Assembly: GCF_958295425.1 (NCBI RefSeq)
Contig: NC_081146.1
Coordinates: forward strand, 19,787,458 to 19,851,457
Source: Solea solea
Lineage: Eukaryota > Chordata > Actinopteri > Pleuronectiformes > Soleidae
Direction of reading: 5' to 3'
DNA: 64,000 bases
Part shown: piece after piece, positions 27,666 through 38,160 of the stretch
Position numbering within the stretch: position 1 is the stretch's first letter
Layout: every line of letters begins with the position of its first letter
Notes under the pieces: model-generated
The model's input: the letters and a program-made list of their open reading frames with translations, nothing else
What the model was told of the DNA's origin: nothing
The model's database searches: none
Position numbers and translations under genes: made by a program

Positions 27666-29804
27666 TCACACGCCAGGACTTTGTACTGGTTCCCAGTTCA
27701 GGAACCTCATTTTGAACTGTGCGGTGCGTTCAAACCTGAAAAGTTGGTTCTCAACTGTAACCAAAAAAATATTGGTTATTCCTCACGAAGCGTGACATCA
27801 TCAGTGGATGTGTCACATTCTCGGTTGTGAAGATGAGTGGAAAGTAGAGTTGTGTCTACTTCCGCCTGAGTAACGCAAAGTAACATCCTCCCACTGGTTT
27901 CTCTTAAACTGGTGTGAATGCGGGTTGGTTTGCCAGACCAAGGTTCTGAGGCTCCTGAATGGCACCAGAACCATGTCGATCAGAAAGCACTAATCGAGAC
28001 AAGCAACCATCCAGAGAACCCAGAGTAATGTAACATATTTTATCTTGTTGTAGCATTCCTTTTTACATAAAATGACACGTGTGACCCCCAATCAACATTC
28101 CGTTACTAGAAATGCTGAATTCAAATGTCTTGTGAATTTCTCGTGAATTCTTAGTGACAATGCCGCACACTCACGAAGAACTGTCTATTGTGTTCTAGTC
28201 CATTTAGTTTTAAAATGCATGTTGCTATGTTAATGCCTGGCACCCACATTACTCCAGTTTTTGAAGCCCTAAAAGGGAGAGAGAGCGAGAGACTTTGGGA
28301 AATGCTGACGGCCCCTTTTTAGTTTAAAAATTGTGGGGTTGCAACATTGCTGTTCCTCATTTGTGCTACTTTCTGCAACTAAGCAACCTAATACTGAGCA
28401 GACAGCCTGCTTCCTGTTATCAGCACGTGGCTATTTGAATGGTCATGTCATGTGGATGCAGCTAAAACTAACGCATTATATTAGTTTAGCCAGTGCAATA
28501 GCAGAAAGGTCTCTCTGTTGTCATTAACTCTTGCTGCAGTGTTGTGCTGTTTCCCCTGCTACTGAAAACAATTGAACCTGAACAGTGTGTTTTACTGTGT
28601 TACGATAAAAACCCCTCTAAAGCACTCAAAACCTGCATCATAATGAACATTAAAACTATTTAGATAATCAAAACACAGACAAAGCTTGTTAAATGGCTCC
28701 ATTACTGTTTGTAAAACAGTCATTTCAACGAGCTGAGAAAACATCAAGTATCTCTGATCTTGAACTATGGTTTAATAACATCGCAGTCTTTAATGTTCTC
28801 CCTGAATGTCCCAGACTTCATTGACCAAAGTGTGAGTTTTATTCCAAACATTTGTGCGATCAGACAGACCTGATAAGAAAACAAGTCTGGGTCAAAGCCG
28901 AAAGCAGTTTTTATTATTTCATGAAACATTAGCCGCTCCACTCGATATCAAACAGGATTAATGTGTGATAATTCTGCACTAATGTTGTAAAAGGGCCAAT
29001 TCGCTCCTTTACTTTCTCCTTTCATCCTTTACCTTTCCCTGTGCCCTTTCCTTCCTTGAGGAATACTTTGACTGGCTAATCGCTACAAATCCAAAGTATC
29101 TCATTTCAGCCCAATTAAGGATTTGAAACTGCAGCAACCCCAGAATAGTTTTTAATCCCTGTTCTTCTCTGTGGTCTTTGCGAAGCCGTGGCTGCTAATT
29201 TTGCTTAGTCACTGGCAAGACAAAATGATGACGCACATAATGAAGTAAATGTCTGTCGACGGCGCAGCAGCCGAGTCCTCTGGTTTGTTCACTTTTCCAT
29301 TTTGCGGAGGCACAGGCAGTTGTCTGTATTCTTACCATGATAAGACTCGATAAGAAGGCGCAAACGCAGCTGGGATAAGACTGAGATCTGTCAAGCTTTT
29401 GCAAAGCTCAGACAGGGCGTGTGTTTGTGTACCGTCTGTCTGCTTTGTTCGCCAGCAAATTCCTCCCTTCCTTCCATCATTCTCTCTCCCCCCATGCTGT
29501 TTCTTTCCTTAAACTTTTTTTAAACTTGCAACTCAATATCTCATGGTTGTTTTTTTGTTTTTTTGCCTGATATCTTTTCACATTTTTTTTCACATCCTCC
29601 TCCTCCTCCTCTTCTCTTTGTCTTTTATTGTTGCTCTCATAGTTCTCAAATTCATCATTTACTCCTCTCTTTTTTTTGAACGCATGCCTTCCTACTTTAT
29701 GATTTATCTGTCTCCTCTCATCGTTTGGATTTGAATGTTCTTTCCAACAACAAAAAGAATACTTATTGTTACTGTTTCACCAAAACTGGTTTTCCTCTGA
29801 TCCC

Positions 29805-29835
29805 GTCCTCCTCCTCCTCCTCCTCCTCCTCCTCC
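29805..29835 (+). repeat. (CTC)n microsatellite
   Basis: About ten CTC units in a pyrimidine-rich region. A shorter CTC run lies at 29597-29612. Confidence 0.93.
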
Positions 29836-30007
29836 CTCTTTTCCCCTCATCTCTTTTTTGGGGATTTTTATTCCTCTCCCTGACAAAAAGCAGTACTTGG
29901 CACTTTTGAAATGTAAATAAAGTTTTGTTGTTTCCTCAGCTGCAGCCTCTTCTAGCCCTGTTTATCAGGCAGACTTCAAAGTGGCACACTGACATGTGGT
30001 TCTGTAA

Positions 30008-30032
30008 CCCCCCCCCCCCCCCCCCCCCCCCC
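30008..30032 (+). repeat. Poly(C) tract, 25 bp
   Basis: Uninterrupted C run followed by C-rich sequence to 30065. On the minus strand it is a long G run. Confidence 0.95.
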
Positions 30033-30437
30033 ACACGCCCCACGCCACCCCACCACCCCCACCCCTCTGTGAAATAGGGTCACAGGCGGTGCTTGGCTTT
30101 CAGAAAAACTTTTCCCTTTCATGTAAGAACCTGGTAGCTGAGAGGAGCTAACGGGGGCCATGCCAGCCAGCCACCCACCCACTATCCAATATGAGACGCA
30201 CACACTGTGGTTGTGAGCGTGGGCATGTGTGTGTGTGTGTGGGTGGATGTGGATTAGTGTTGTTATTGTGCTCTTTTCCCTCAACTGGTCATTGCAGGGC
30301 AGCAGATATTCTAGCGCTTGTATTCATTTTGCCTATTGTTGTTTGGTTTTTCATGATTTTATTCACTAAGTTTGCTCCTGTCTGTGTTTTTGTCTCTCTC
30401 TCTCTCTTTCTTTTTTCTTCCTCTAGCTGTTGTGCCA

Positions 30438-30443
30438 ATGTGA
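30438..30443 (+). other. Start-stop upstream ORF (ATGTGA)
   Basis: An ATG is followed immediately by TGA, 11 nt after the putative exon start. Minimal start-stop uORFs are known to stall ribosomes in some leaders. It has meaning only if the exon boundary is right. Confidence 0.3.
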
Positions 30444-30503
30444 GAGCACCTCAGTACCTCGTGCTGAGCTCCAGACTGCAGCAGCGGGACAAAAGACCTA
30501 AGA

Positions 30504-30546
30504 GAGGAGAGAGAGAGAGAGAGAGGGAGAGAGAGGGAGAGAGGAA
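30504..30546 (+). repeat. (GA)n tract in the putative leader exon
   Basis: GA-rich run (GAGAGAGAGAGAG..GGGAGAGAGAGG) inside the putative LDLRAD4 leader. Confidence 0.9.
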
Positions 30547-30609
30547 AAGAGACGACGGGAGGAGAAAAAACACAGAAACAAGCCAGCAAGGAGAATCCAA
30601 GGAGACAAG

Positions 30610-30645
30610 ATGTTGATCAGAGCTGAGTTAAAGAGACAAACCTGA
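30610..30645 (+). other. Upstream ORF, 11 codons plus stop, in LDLRAD4 leader
   Basis: A short open frame with A at -3 of the ATG, ending at TGA. It lies wholly within the putative leader and does not overlap the main start. Confidence 0.3.
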
Positions 30646-30709
30646 CTCTGTGTGAATCACAAATCTTAAAATATAGACAAAAGAAATAGCTTCTTGATTT
30701 AAAAACTAA

Positions 30710-30757
30710 ATGTCACAAGGAAGGTTGAAAGGTTCACCTGCAACCAGACACCTTTAG
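30710..30757 (+). other. Upstream ORF, 15 codons, in LDLRAD4 leader
   Basis: A short open frame with weak initiation context (T at -3), ending at TAG. It lies in the putative leader. Confidence 0.25.
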
Positions 30758-30781
30758 AAGTTGAAAGACCCTGCACTGGAC

Positions 30782-30847
30782 ATGGCTTTGGGCCTGTGTT
30801 CTGGTCCCACACTGAAACTTCTCAAACTTGCTTCTCTCCTCCTCTAA
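30782..30847 (+). other. Upstream ORF, 21 codons, hydrophobic, in LDLRAD4 leader
   Basis: The ATG has G at -3 and G at +4, a fair context. The 21-residue product is Leu-rich (ends LKLASLLL) and would resemble a small hydrophobic peptide. No similarity to a known peptide is recognised. Confidence 0.3.
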
Positions 30848-31064
30848 ATTTTCACAGCGCTCACCACCCAAAGAAAAAGGAAAAAACCCTGCATCTCCTC
30901 ACGTGACGCTCCTCTTTCTCCGCGCCATCTTTTCACACCTTAAGTAAAAACAGTCCAAAGACTTTCCAGACCATCACTCATTGTAGAGAACCAGGCAGCT
31001 GCACACTTAGTGAACACGACTGACCGCGCTGTCTCGCTGAGGAGTGGACAAAAAACACTCACCT

Positions 31065-31118
31065 ATGCCAGAGTTTGACCGGCAACAGGTCCTTTTATTG
31101 CCACACATGGACTGTTGA
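31065..31118 (+). other. Upstream ORF, 17 codons, overlapping the next uORF by TGATG
   Basis: It begins MPE by coincidence with human LDLRAD4 but then diverges and stops at 31116-31118. Its stop shares the A of the next uORF's ATG (TGATG), an arrangement that can permit termination-reinitiation. It contains an internal in-frame ATG at 31107. Confidence 0.3.
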
Positions 31119-31127
31119 TGAAGAAAG

Positions 31128-31208
31128 ATGGCAGTGAGAATGGCAGGTGCCACCCCTTCCTCTCGGCCACCCTCCCTCCCCCCCGTGGCCCCGGCTCGGA
31201 CTGGTTAA
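31128..31208 (+). other. Upstream ORF, 26 codons, strong Kozak context
   Basis: The ATG has A at -3 and G at +4, the strongest initiation context in the leader and better than that of the LDLRAD4 ATG. It ends at TAA 31206-31208, 69 nt before the main start, a spacing compatible with reinitiation. It has a second in-frame ATG at 31140. Confidence 0.4.
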
Positions 31209-31234
31209 GGTTGGTGTATTGGCATCCATCGCAA

Positions 31235-31252
31235 CAGCAGCAGCAGCAGCAG
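31235..31252 (+). repeat. (CAG)6 tract in LDLRAD4 leader
   Basis: Six CAG units, preceded by CAA, located 25 nt before the main ATG. They are read as glutamines in the overlapping uORF. Confidence 0.93.
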
Positions 31253-31277
31253 CTGACAGAGTGTGGGAAGGAGCAGT

Positions 31278-31317
31278 ATGCAGGAAACTGACTTACCAGC
31301 CACAAATGCCTTCAAAG
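31278..31317 (+). CDS. ldlrad4: LDLRAD4 coding exon 1 (N-terminal 13 residues)
   Basis: This exon encodes MQETDLPATNAFK plus the first base of a split Glu codon. From memory the human LDLRAD4 N-terminus is MPEAGFQATNAFT followed by ECKF, so ATNAF and the exon junction match exactly. The ATG is the first in its frame after an in-frame TGA at 31254-31256. Its context is acceptable (A at -3, C at +4). The donor is AAAG/GTAAAA, phase 1. LDLRAD4 is a single-pass membrane protein of endosomal membranes that dampens TGF-beta signalling by binding SMAD2/3, related to PMEPA1, with PPxY motifs that recruit NEDD4-type ligases. This short segment precedes the LDL-A module on the luminal side. It has no hydrophobic signal peptide, as in the family, where the later transmembrane segment acts as the anchor. 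Which teleost paralogue (a or b) cannot be told from 13 residues. Confidence 0.88.
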
Positions 31318-33045
31318 GTAAAAATAAAAATCCCATCACACTATCTGTGTGTGTGTACGTGTGCGCGTGTGTGTGTGTGCGTGTGAGTATGAAGGACATT
31401 TTTCAGGTTGCCATAGTAAATTTCCTGCTCACCCTCCAAGGTTGGTTCTAATAATAAAATTGAATAAGGACCTACATGAGTTAGTGTGTTGTCCAATCCA
31501 GTCTAGTTCTTGTGGCCACACGTTTATGTTTATTTTGGGATCTTTGTCCAAATTAGTCCCAAGTGCACATGATCTAAAGCCGTTAGGTCATGATTGCACG
31601 TAACATATTTGACTGCTTCTGCACAGTTTGACAAAGATAGTCGAGCAGTGAAAGCTCATTAGACCGTCAACAAATTTACTCAGCTGCGGCTGATGAATAT
31701 TACATTTCCTTGTGCCGAATGTTAACATGTGTTCTGGGAAAAGGTTTGGGCCTTTGCTAAGCTGATTGGCCCAAATGTGGAGAAAGACGAGGAGTTTTTA
31801 CTTCTGTATACAATACAGTATTTTCACTCCACTAAAGGTTGAACATACATTAAGAATGCACACTTTATTTAATGTTTAATCTGAGTCAGTCTACATCAAT
31901 ATTTTAAAAAAATGAGAGTGAAGTGAAGCCCTTTAAACACGTGAGAGATTGGATGTACCTACAGTATGTACCTCCATGTGCACAGGAACATAATTTTCCT
32001 TCCTTCAATGCACTTACTGCCATAAGAAACATCTTTAAAATGAGAGCAAGAACGATGTTAGATTAACCAGCAACACACTTTAATGTTAAACAAACTCAGA
32101 ATTCATTGTTTTACCTCCGTGGTTTTTGACCGGCACTGACCTTACACTGAGCTGAGTGTGCTGATGTCATCTCGTTAGACAGTCGAAAGTAATAATTCAA
32201 CATACTTTAAACATGTTTTAATATGTTCTCAGACGAGCAAAATCTTCATTCACAGTTTAAAACCCCCCCAGCAATTATTCAATTTCCTGAAAACAGGAGG
32301 AAAAACAACCAAACTTATTTATCCGCTGTGTGTTCCACCCCTCGTCAGTAGGAGGTGCTACAGCACATCCTTTTCAACAGGTAGTAAAAGTGGGATTGTT
32401 TGAAGCTCCTTTCAACTGTCACAGAGCCGCCACCTCCCTGATCCTCATTGATCATGAAACCCTTTCAGCTCATCTCCGTGTTCTGTGTCTGCGCTGCCGT
32501 TCTTCCACCCTCGTTCTAACACGTGACCTGGGTTAAAACTTAAAAACATGCTCTTTTACCCGCAGGTTTCACACATATATTGGAACACATGAGTCAGTCA
32601 CTCTTTACACGTCACCTGTCATGTTCTTTCCCCTCTCCTCTCACATGACTGCATATGTATGAGTATGGAAAAGCGCTGTTTGCTTGTCTGTGTCACAGCA
32701 GACAGTATAACCATGCTCAGTGATACCATTCCAATGGATTAACATCTGAACTAACATGTGCTAACATGTTGGTACGTCTGCCCCATTGTACCTTAGTTGT
32801 ACTGTCGTATCTGGACACCTCTCACTCATCTACGAAATGTCCCTCTGGCATCTTTGTGTTATTTTAACACCAGTTTTTTAAGTGTAGTTGATTTTTAATG
32901 ACATAATGATGAATGGAAAGTATACACAGAGAGATTTGTGTTGCGTACAAATCTAAAAAGCAGGTGTTACTGCATTAATTGAACCCTCTAAATTGCTCAT
33001 AGGTGTGAGTTAATGATCTCTATATGTTGGCCCTGCAATGGACTG

Positions 33046-33112
33046 ACGATGGACTTGGCCCTGCGTTGGACCCTCATGTGGGGAATTAAGTGGTAGATGA
33101 TGAATGAATTGA
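33046..33112 (-). repeat. CGCTTTATCCTCC-family fragment (reverse)
   Basis: GGACCCTCATGTGGGGAATTAAGTGG followed by a GATGATGAATGAAT tail. It matches the reverse family start with several changes. Confidence 0.4.
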
Positions 33113-33128
33113 TGGGAACAATTAGTAC

Positions 33129-33245
33129 AGGCTAATTTTCCCATTGACTTCCATTCAAACTGAATTGGAGTCGCCCCCTGGTGGCTAACTGCTTCTTCCA
33201 CACTACTTCCTAGGCCTCACTCGTCAAACCGGAAGTCTACGTCAC
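33129..33245. repeat. Dispersed repeat with CTCF-core motif, copy 2
   Basis: Same repeat and orientation as 5731-5850, located in the LDLRAD4 intron. It directly follows a LINE/SINE-tail fragment at 33046-33110. Confidence 0.7.
33172..33184 (-). promoter_or_regulatory. Candidate CTCF core site (CCACCAGGGGGCG on the minus strand)
   Basis: A 13-of-13 match to CCASYAGRKGGCR, same orientation as the site at 5778. The two candidates flank the leader exon at 30.4-31.3 kb. Confidence 0.45.
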
Positions 33246-33399
33246 CACATGATACAAATCGGTGGATTTCGGTAAAGAAAGTTCAGGCTGTGGATCACAA
33301 AACACAAAAAAGGAAACGTTCAACTTCTCCAACAAAGTTCATGAACAAATAAAAACCTGATGAGACAAGAAGATGTTGAGCAAAAAAAGAAATAGCTCC

Positions 33400-33625
33400 T
33401 GTCCTGACCCAGAACTAACACCTCATCTGTCAAATGTGGTGCTGGTTCTGTTGTTGCCTGAGCATATATATGGTATTTGTTCATGTGCACAGAAACAGCA
33501 GGATGAATGCACAGGTATGCAGGAGTGTCAGCACCCTGTTGAGTGTTCAATCTTTCATGAGCACAGTGATCCTAAACATACAGCCAGAAAGAAACCAAAG
33601 TGTTTAGTGACAAAACGACTCAATG
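33400..33625 (+). pseudogene. Degraded Tc1/mariner-type transposase fragment
   Basis: The frame at 33559-33585 reads HEHSDPKHT, matching the (Q)DNDPKHTA block that holds the second catalytic Asp (codon 33568-33570). Upstream, TCAAATGTGGTGCTGGTTCT and a block around AAACAGCAGGATGAATGCA match, from memory, the preceding part of the same fish transposase family. No third-residue block follows and no inverted ends are seen. Confidence 0.55.
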
Positions 33626-34393
33626 TAGAGACATTCATTACATGCAAGACCTGGAGGAGGCTGCAGAAAAGCACTTGGAAATCATTACCCGAGGGGGGGG
33701 GGGGGAATACACAGTGTCAGGTGATTTCAATGGTTCGAATAGACATACTGATCTCACATCGATACATACTTTTCCACAGACTCCAGGCACCGTGTTCAAA
33801 TGATTATATCTCACACTGTTCTTTCTGTGGTGATGTAAACCCACTTCAACTGAAGCTGAGACTTCATGCTACATCCATTATTTTATTTCAAACTGAATGT
33901 GCTGACTCACAGAGCCTGAAGAGCAGATAATGTGTAAATGTACAAAGCTGCAGTCGGCAGGATTACCCCCCCCCCCAAAAAAATAAAGTTGATTATCATT
34001 GAGTCTCATCCCCAGGTTGTTTTATGCTGACGTTCACTCACTGTCCTCAGCCACACCCACCAGATAAGCATTCATTTTATTTTAGCACATGCAAAGAAAA
34101 AGATAAGGAATACCAATTTGCAACATTACAGATAAATAATAGACATCAACTGAACTACAGCGTACTGTGTGTGCCAGGAGCATGAAATGTAAACATAGCC
34201 AGCCCTTCCCCTTCTTTACATTGTGTCTTGAATGTAAAGAAGGGATAGGAATGCGAGTAGTGGACCTGAGATAATCTCTCCATCTTGAAAAGGCTCCACC
34301 TATATTGACGCTCGTTTTATTGCTTTTATTATGTGGCTCTTTTTTTTTTTTTACACGGAGCAGATTTACAGTGTGCTGAAAGGTTATCGTGGA

Positions 34394-34670
34394 ATTCATT
34401 CATTCACCGCTTTATCCTCCACATGAGGGTTGTGAGGCCACTGGAGCCAAGCCCCGCTGACATAATATATTGAAAGGTGTGGCACACCCTGGACAGGTCA
34501 CCAGTCCATCACAGGGCAAACGTAGACACAAACCACCGCTCACACTCACACCTACAGTTATTTTAGAACGTCCAATTCATCTCTGCATGTTTTTGGACTG
34601 TGGGAGGAAACATGCAATCTCCCAAACCCAGGTCTTCTTGCTGCAAAGGCCTACAGTTGAATGTGTTGCC
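34394..34670 (+). repeat. Fish LINE/SINE-tail-like dispersed repeat (CGCTTTATCCTCC family)
   Basis: This is the most complete copy in the window: CCGCTTTATCCTCCACATGAGGG, CTGACAT, CACACCCTGGACAGGTC, CCAGTCCATCACAGGG, then TGTTTTTGGACTGTGGGAGG and CCCAGGTCTTCTTGCTGC. This layout is very common in teleosts. I believe it is an L2-like LINE 3' region or related SINE but cannot name the family. Confidence 0.7.
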
Positions 34671-36354
34671 TATCCCAGCTTTACTCAGATTGATCCTTAT
34701 TTATTTTCATGTGTAAAAAAAAAAAGAAAGAAAAAGAAACACCTTTTGACTGTTAATGGTGAAAGAATTCATGGATATTCATAGTTTCCCAGAATGCAGT
34801 GCAGGCACATCTATCCAGAGAACTGTAAAATAAAACTTGCTGAAACAAGTTTTCTGCAATTAGACAATCTTGCTGATTCATCTATATCTTCCTCTCGATG
34901 ACATGAACGGTATGAATGAGTGCCATTTCTGTGCGTATTGACATTTATGAGGGAATTGAACAGGTCATAGTCTTTAAGGAGAAGAGTGTCGACCGCTGCA
35001 GAGAGAAAAGCAGCTCTCGCTGGAAATAATGGGCACTGTGCTGCCGACAATATTAGCCTCTGTAGACTGGAGTTTAATAGTTTCTCATTAAAACATTATC
35101 ACTTACTCTAATTATGATTGTTGTAATTGAAGTCGTACGCAGGCTTACAGGAGAGTGATCTCGTCGTCTGGGGGGCGATAGCCCTCCCCTTAATGAAAGG
35201 GTTAAGACTTGTGAAACGCTGACTCGCCTCAGATTAATCACGAGGTGAAGTCTGTCCAATTTTACAAAATAGTAGCGTTTGAAAACATGTACACCCCCAG
35301 AAATGAAGTCGAGATGAGTGCACCCTGCATTAAATTGATTTTATGCAGATACAAAGAAGCAGATACAGTTATAAGAATGATGCATTATCTTTAATTAAAT
35401 CTCTCAGAGCAACAGTATTGACGGCGTTCTTGCAGACAATGGAACACAGTGAATTGATAGTCTTCTTTGTTCTTCCCGTATACTGACTTTCTCCTGTGTT
35501 TTAGTTTATTCTCCAGCTCCACATTGTGTTTGTCACTGACTTTTTAAATTTTTATTTCTGTCTTATTTTCTTTTATGTTGAACAGGTGATATTTTTTGTT
35601 ATCTCACTGGAGGAAAAGCACAAAGGCAAATAGACACTTTGAAAAGAAAGGGGCCATTGTTAATGGAATTGATAATAACTAGGAGTCAATTAATAGTCAA
35701 ATTGTGTGTGCTGTCATTGTTACTTAGAGTGACGGGTCTGTTCAAGGCCCAGTGTGTACTCACACATGTTGTCATGGCGGATAAGACATCATGTTACCAA
35801 ATTTAATGTGTCAGCGATGAGAAAAAAAAAAGGTGTAATTGATCCATTCTGAACAGGCACAACATATGCTGATAACAGCGCAGGCAGGGAGGACTCCGAT
35901 GCAGAGTCAAAGGCAGCATGATGAAGCGAAGTTGCTTCATCTGTCATGTCCAGCAGAGTAGGATGAAGAGGTCCGGGTGAACGATCAGTATAGACGGAGA
36001 ATACGGCAAACTGAACAAGCTAAAAGATTGAAAGGAGACTGGCAATTGGACCTTTGCACGGGTGGTCTGATATGAGACGAGGGAAAATGGTCAGAGAAGT
36101 TCTCTTGTGATAGTACCGGCTACTGAGTTGATATCAGCTAGGTCATCAAGAGGAGCTACCATCTAGACATTGGGCCGGGAATTGGTAGGGGTCGCTCAAA
36201 GGAGATCAGAGGCAGTTTTGACATTTGACTCAGGGAAATACTCAGGAACAAGCAATGGCTGAGATCTCAAGATTTCAAGGAAAGACAGGCTGTCTTTGAG
36301 GATGTCCACTTTGAGTGGAGCTCAGGGTCTGGCTGAGTGTCCATCATACTGTAG

Positions 36355-36535
36355 CACCGGAGTGGACACTCCAGGTTAGTTGGTAGCTGAGACTCTGCGG
36401 CACTGGGCATCAGAGGCTTCAGGTCAATTGGTAAGTGAGATTGTAGCACTTGGCAGCAGAGGCTCTGGGTCTCTGAGCACCTGAGGCTGTGGTTCACTTG
36501 TTAGCTCAGGCTCTGTAGTGTTTAGCAGCTGACGA
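36355..36535. repeat. Degenerate minisatellite-like repeats inside an unclassified repeat island
   Basis: Several degenerate units share GCTGAGACTCTG, GGCATCAGAGGCTTC, GGCAGCAGAGGCTCTGG and GTTAGCTCAGGCTCTG. The surrounding 35880-37240 is purine-rich and reads like the reverse strand of a decayed retroelement, but no LTR pair or protein motif was found. Confidence 0.45.
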
Positions 36536-37633
36536 GTCCCATGGCAAAACAGAGCAATGGCAGCCACATCTTTCTCTGTGTCCTTCACAGAGCTGTGAGA
36601 ATGGCCAGGTGATTACCTTTGAAAGATGGCTGCTGGATGTCAGTCTGGCTCCTTGAACAGTTCACTGAAATTGAAAAGGATTTGAGTCTGAAAAATGGTG
36701 GTGCAGATGGCTAATGACAGGAAGACTGCAGACTCACCGACATGAGTGTTGTAGGCTGAAGGCTACAATGTGGCTGGCTACCATACTGTTGTGGTATTCT
36801 ATTATAGGCAAATGCCTTTGCTATATCACCACCAAGATGCATATTCAATATATATTTGATGAAAATAGGCTGTTGACAGGCAGGCACAAACAACACTTCA
36901 CTAAACACAGGTAGCATGGGAGCAGAAACAGATTATTCAGCCAGGAAAAGGTGACAATGGTAAGTTTAAATAGTAGCTAAGGTGATGAAGTAACAGAAGT
37001 GTGAGTGGGCAGGCAACCTCGAGTAATTGAAGATAAGAAACTGATGAGTAGGTGGGTAAGGAGACAGAGAAAAAGTCTGGGCACATCTAGTGGGCGGACA
37101 GAAAATGACAGGTGTGGGGAGATGAAGAGACTAAGGGACTTAGTCAGGGAGAAATGAGCAGGGGCTGGAAACGGGGGCCAAAGGGAACTGAGGAGCAGAA
37201 AGTGACACAAAGCTCAGGAAAGTGAAGCAAATGTCAATCATGTGCAGGGTGTACCCACCTACACAGTCCTGAGAAGAGAATTGAACAGCCAATATTGTTT
37301 AAGTCACCATGTGTGGATGGAAAGAAAATGAAATGGTTGGTTCACATAAATAACAGGAAGTAAAACATCTGTGGGTTTTTTGTTTTTTTTTCCATCCACT
37401 GCTTTTTCTTTGTTACATTCTGTCTCATTTCCATCATCCTCAGCTTTATCAGCAATGTTTCCACTAATATTTATTCACTGGCAAACCGTCTCACCTCACA
37501 AGCAGAGAGAAACTTTTTTTGTGAAGTTCTGGCTCCAGATTGGATAAAGTTTTGCAAGATTCTCGAAAAAGTTTCTGCTAAATTTACCTTCAGAAACTTC
37601 AGACTGAGAGACAGAATATAGATTTGCTTTTCA

Positions 37634-38160
37634 CTCAGTGTGTTTACATGCACAGTTTAATCAAGCTAGGGCTGTAGTCTGACTAAGACAGGCAATCGGA
37701 CAACTTGCACAGTCCATGTGTAGGAGAACATTTTATTGATTTCTTGGCCGTGTACGTCTGACTCCATCTCCGAAGGGGGTGCTGTATCTCTCTATATGCT
37801 AGTGTGTATTGAATCAGTTTCCTGGTGACCTTTAGGTCACAGAAAAACGGCGAAATGGATGGTGAGATGGATCATGGTGTGGTTCTGTATGTGTCGTACC
37901 TGCTATGGCTGTATGATATCTGGCAACAGTACTGCAGTTTATACACTACCAGTCAAAAGTTTGGTCCTGTCCTTCTACTTTCAGGTTTAAAACCAGTCCA
38001 GTCTGACTAAGCCTATACATGCAGGGGTAATCGGACTATGAATCACATTATCCGGGTATGTTAGTCCGACTAAGACTAGCTGTATTTTAGGCAGACTAAC
38101 CAAATTATTGTCTTAGTCCGACTAAAATCAGACTTTTAACATGCATGTAAACGCACTGAG
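37634..38160. mobile_element. Fish MITE with about 20-bp TIRs (TTTACATGCA ends)
   Basis: CTCAGTGTGTTTACATGCAC at the left and its near-perfect inverse ending at 38160 bound 527 bp. Inside both ends are inverted GTCTGACTAAGAC-type motifs. No transposase. I recognise the type as a common fish DNA element but cannot assign a superfamily. It contains a GATGG-rich middle. Confidence 0.75.

Larger units (their letters stand above)
1..30426. other. Non-coding DNA upstream of the first recognised LDLRAD4 exon
   Basis: No exon could be supported here. Open frames are short, start at arbitrary codons, and often run through CA/GT or CT/GA repeats. The contents are microsatellites and decayed mobile elements, listed separately. 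If the acceptor at 30425-30426 is real, at least the right part is an LDLRAD4 intron behind an untranslated first exon outside the window or unrecognised. If not, it is intergenic. Stretches with nothing recognisable beyond simple AT-rich sequence include 520-3200, 5850-7880, 14060-15960, 18560-20000, 22640-23930 and 28000-29800. Confidence 0.6.
31118..31291 (+). other. Overlapping upstream ORF (57 codons) with seven-Gln tract
   Basis: It starts in a weak context (T at -3) and runs in a different frame through the main LDLRAD4 ATG (31278), stopping at TGA 31289-31291. Ribosomes translating it would bypass the LDLRAD4 start. It encodes seven consecutive glutamines (CAA plus six CAG, 31232-31252). 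Whether it is translated cannot be judged from sequence. Confidence 0.35.
30427..31317 (+). other. ldlrad4: Probable LDLRAD4 exon: long 5' leader plus first coding segment
   Basis: The right boundary is well supported: the coding sequence ends AAAG followed by GTAAAA at 31318. The left boundary is inferred. A long pyrimidine run (about 30392-30424) ends in CTAG at 30425-30426, a strong acceptor context, and no better acceptor is visible closer to the start codon. The resulting leader would be 851 nt with nine upstream ATGs. The true transcript may begin inside this stretch or contain a further small intron. Confidence 0.4.

Noticed and set aside
30191..30616. Open frame of 141 codons with a hydrophobic stretch
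   Set aside because: It spans the poly-pyrimidine acceptor region and GA repeat. The hydrophobic part comes from T-rich sequence.
31065..31118. uORF beginning MPE, like human LDLRAD4
   Set aside because: Similarity ends after three residues and the frame stops at once. The true start is at 31278.
31263..31451. Extended frame starting at GTG before the LDLRAD4 ATG and reading into the intron
   Set aside because: The ATG at 31278 fits the family start, and reading past 31317 ignores a good donor whose use restores the LDLRAD4 sequence.
33373..33930. Open frame of 185 codons (+ strand)
   Set aside because: Only 33400-33625 shows Tc1-like transposase similarity. The rest is unrelated sequence read through by chance, so it is reported as a transposase remnant.
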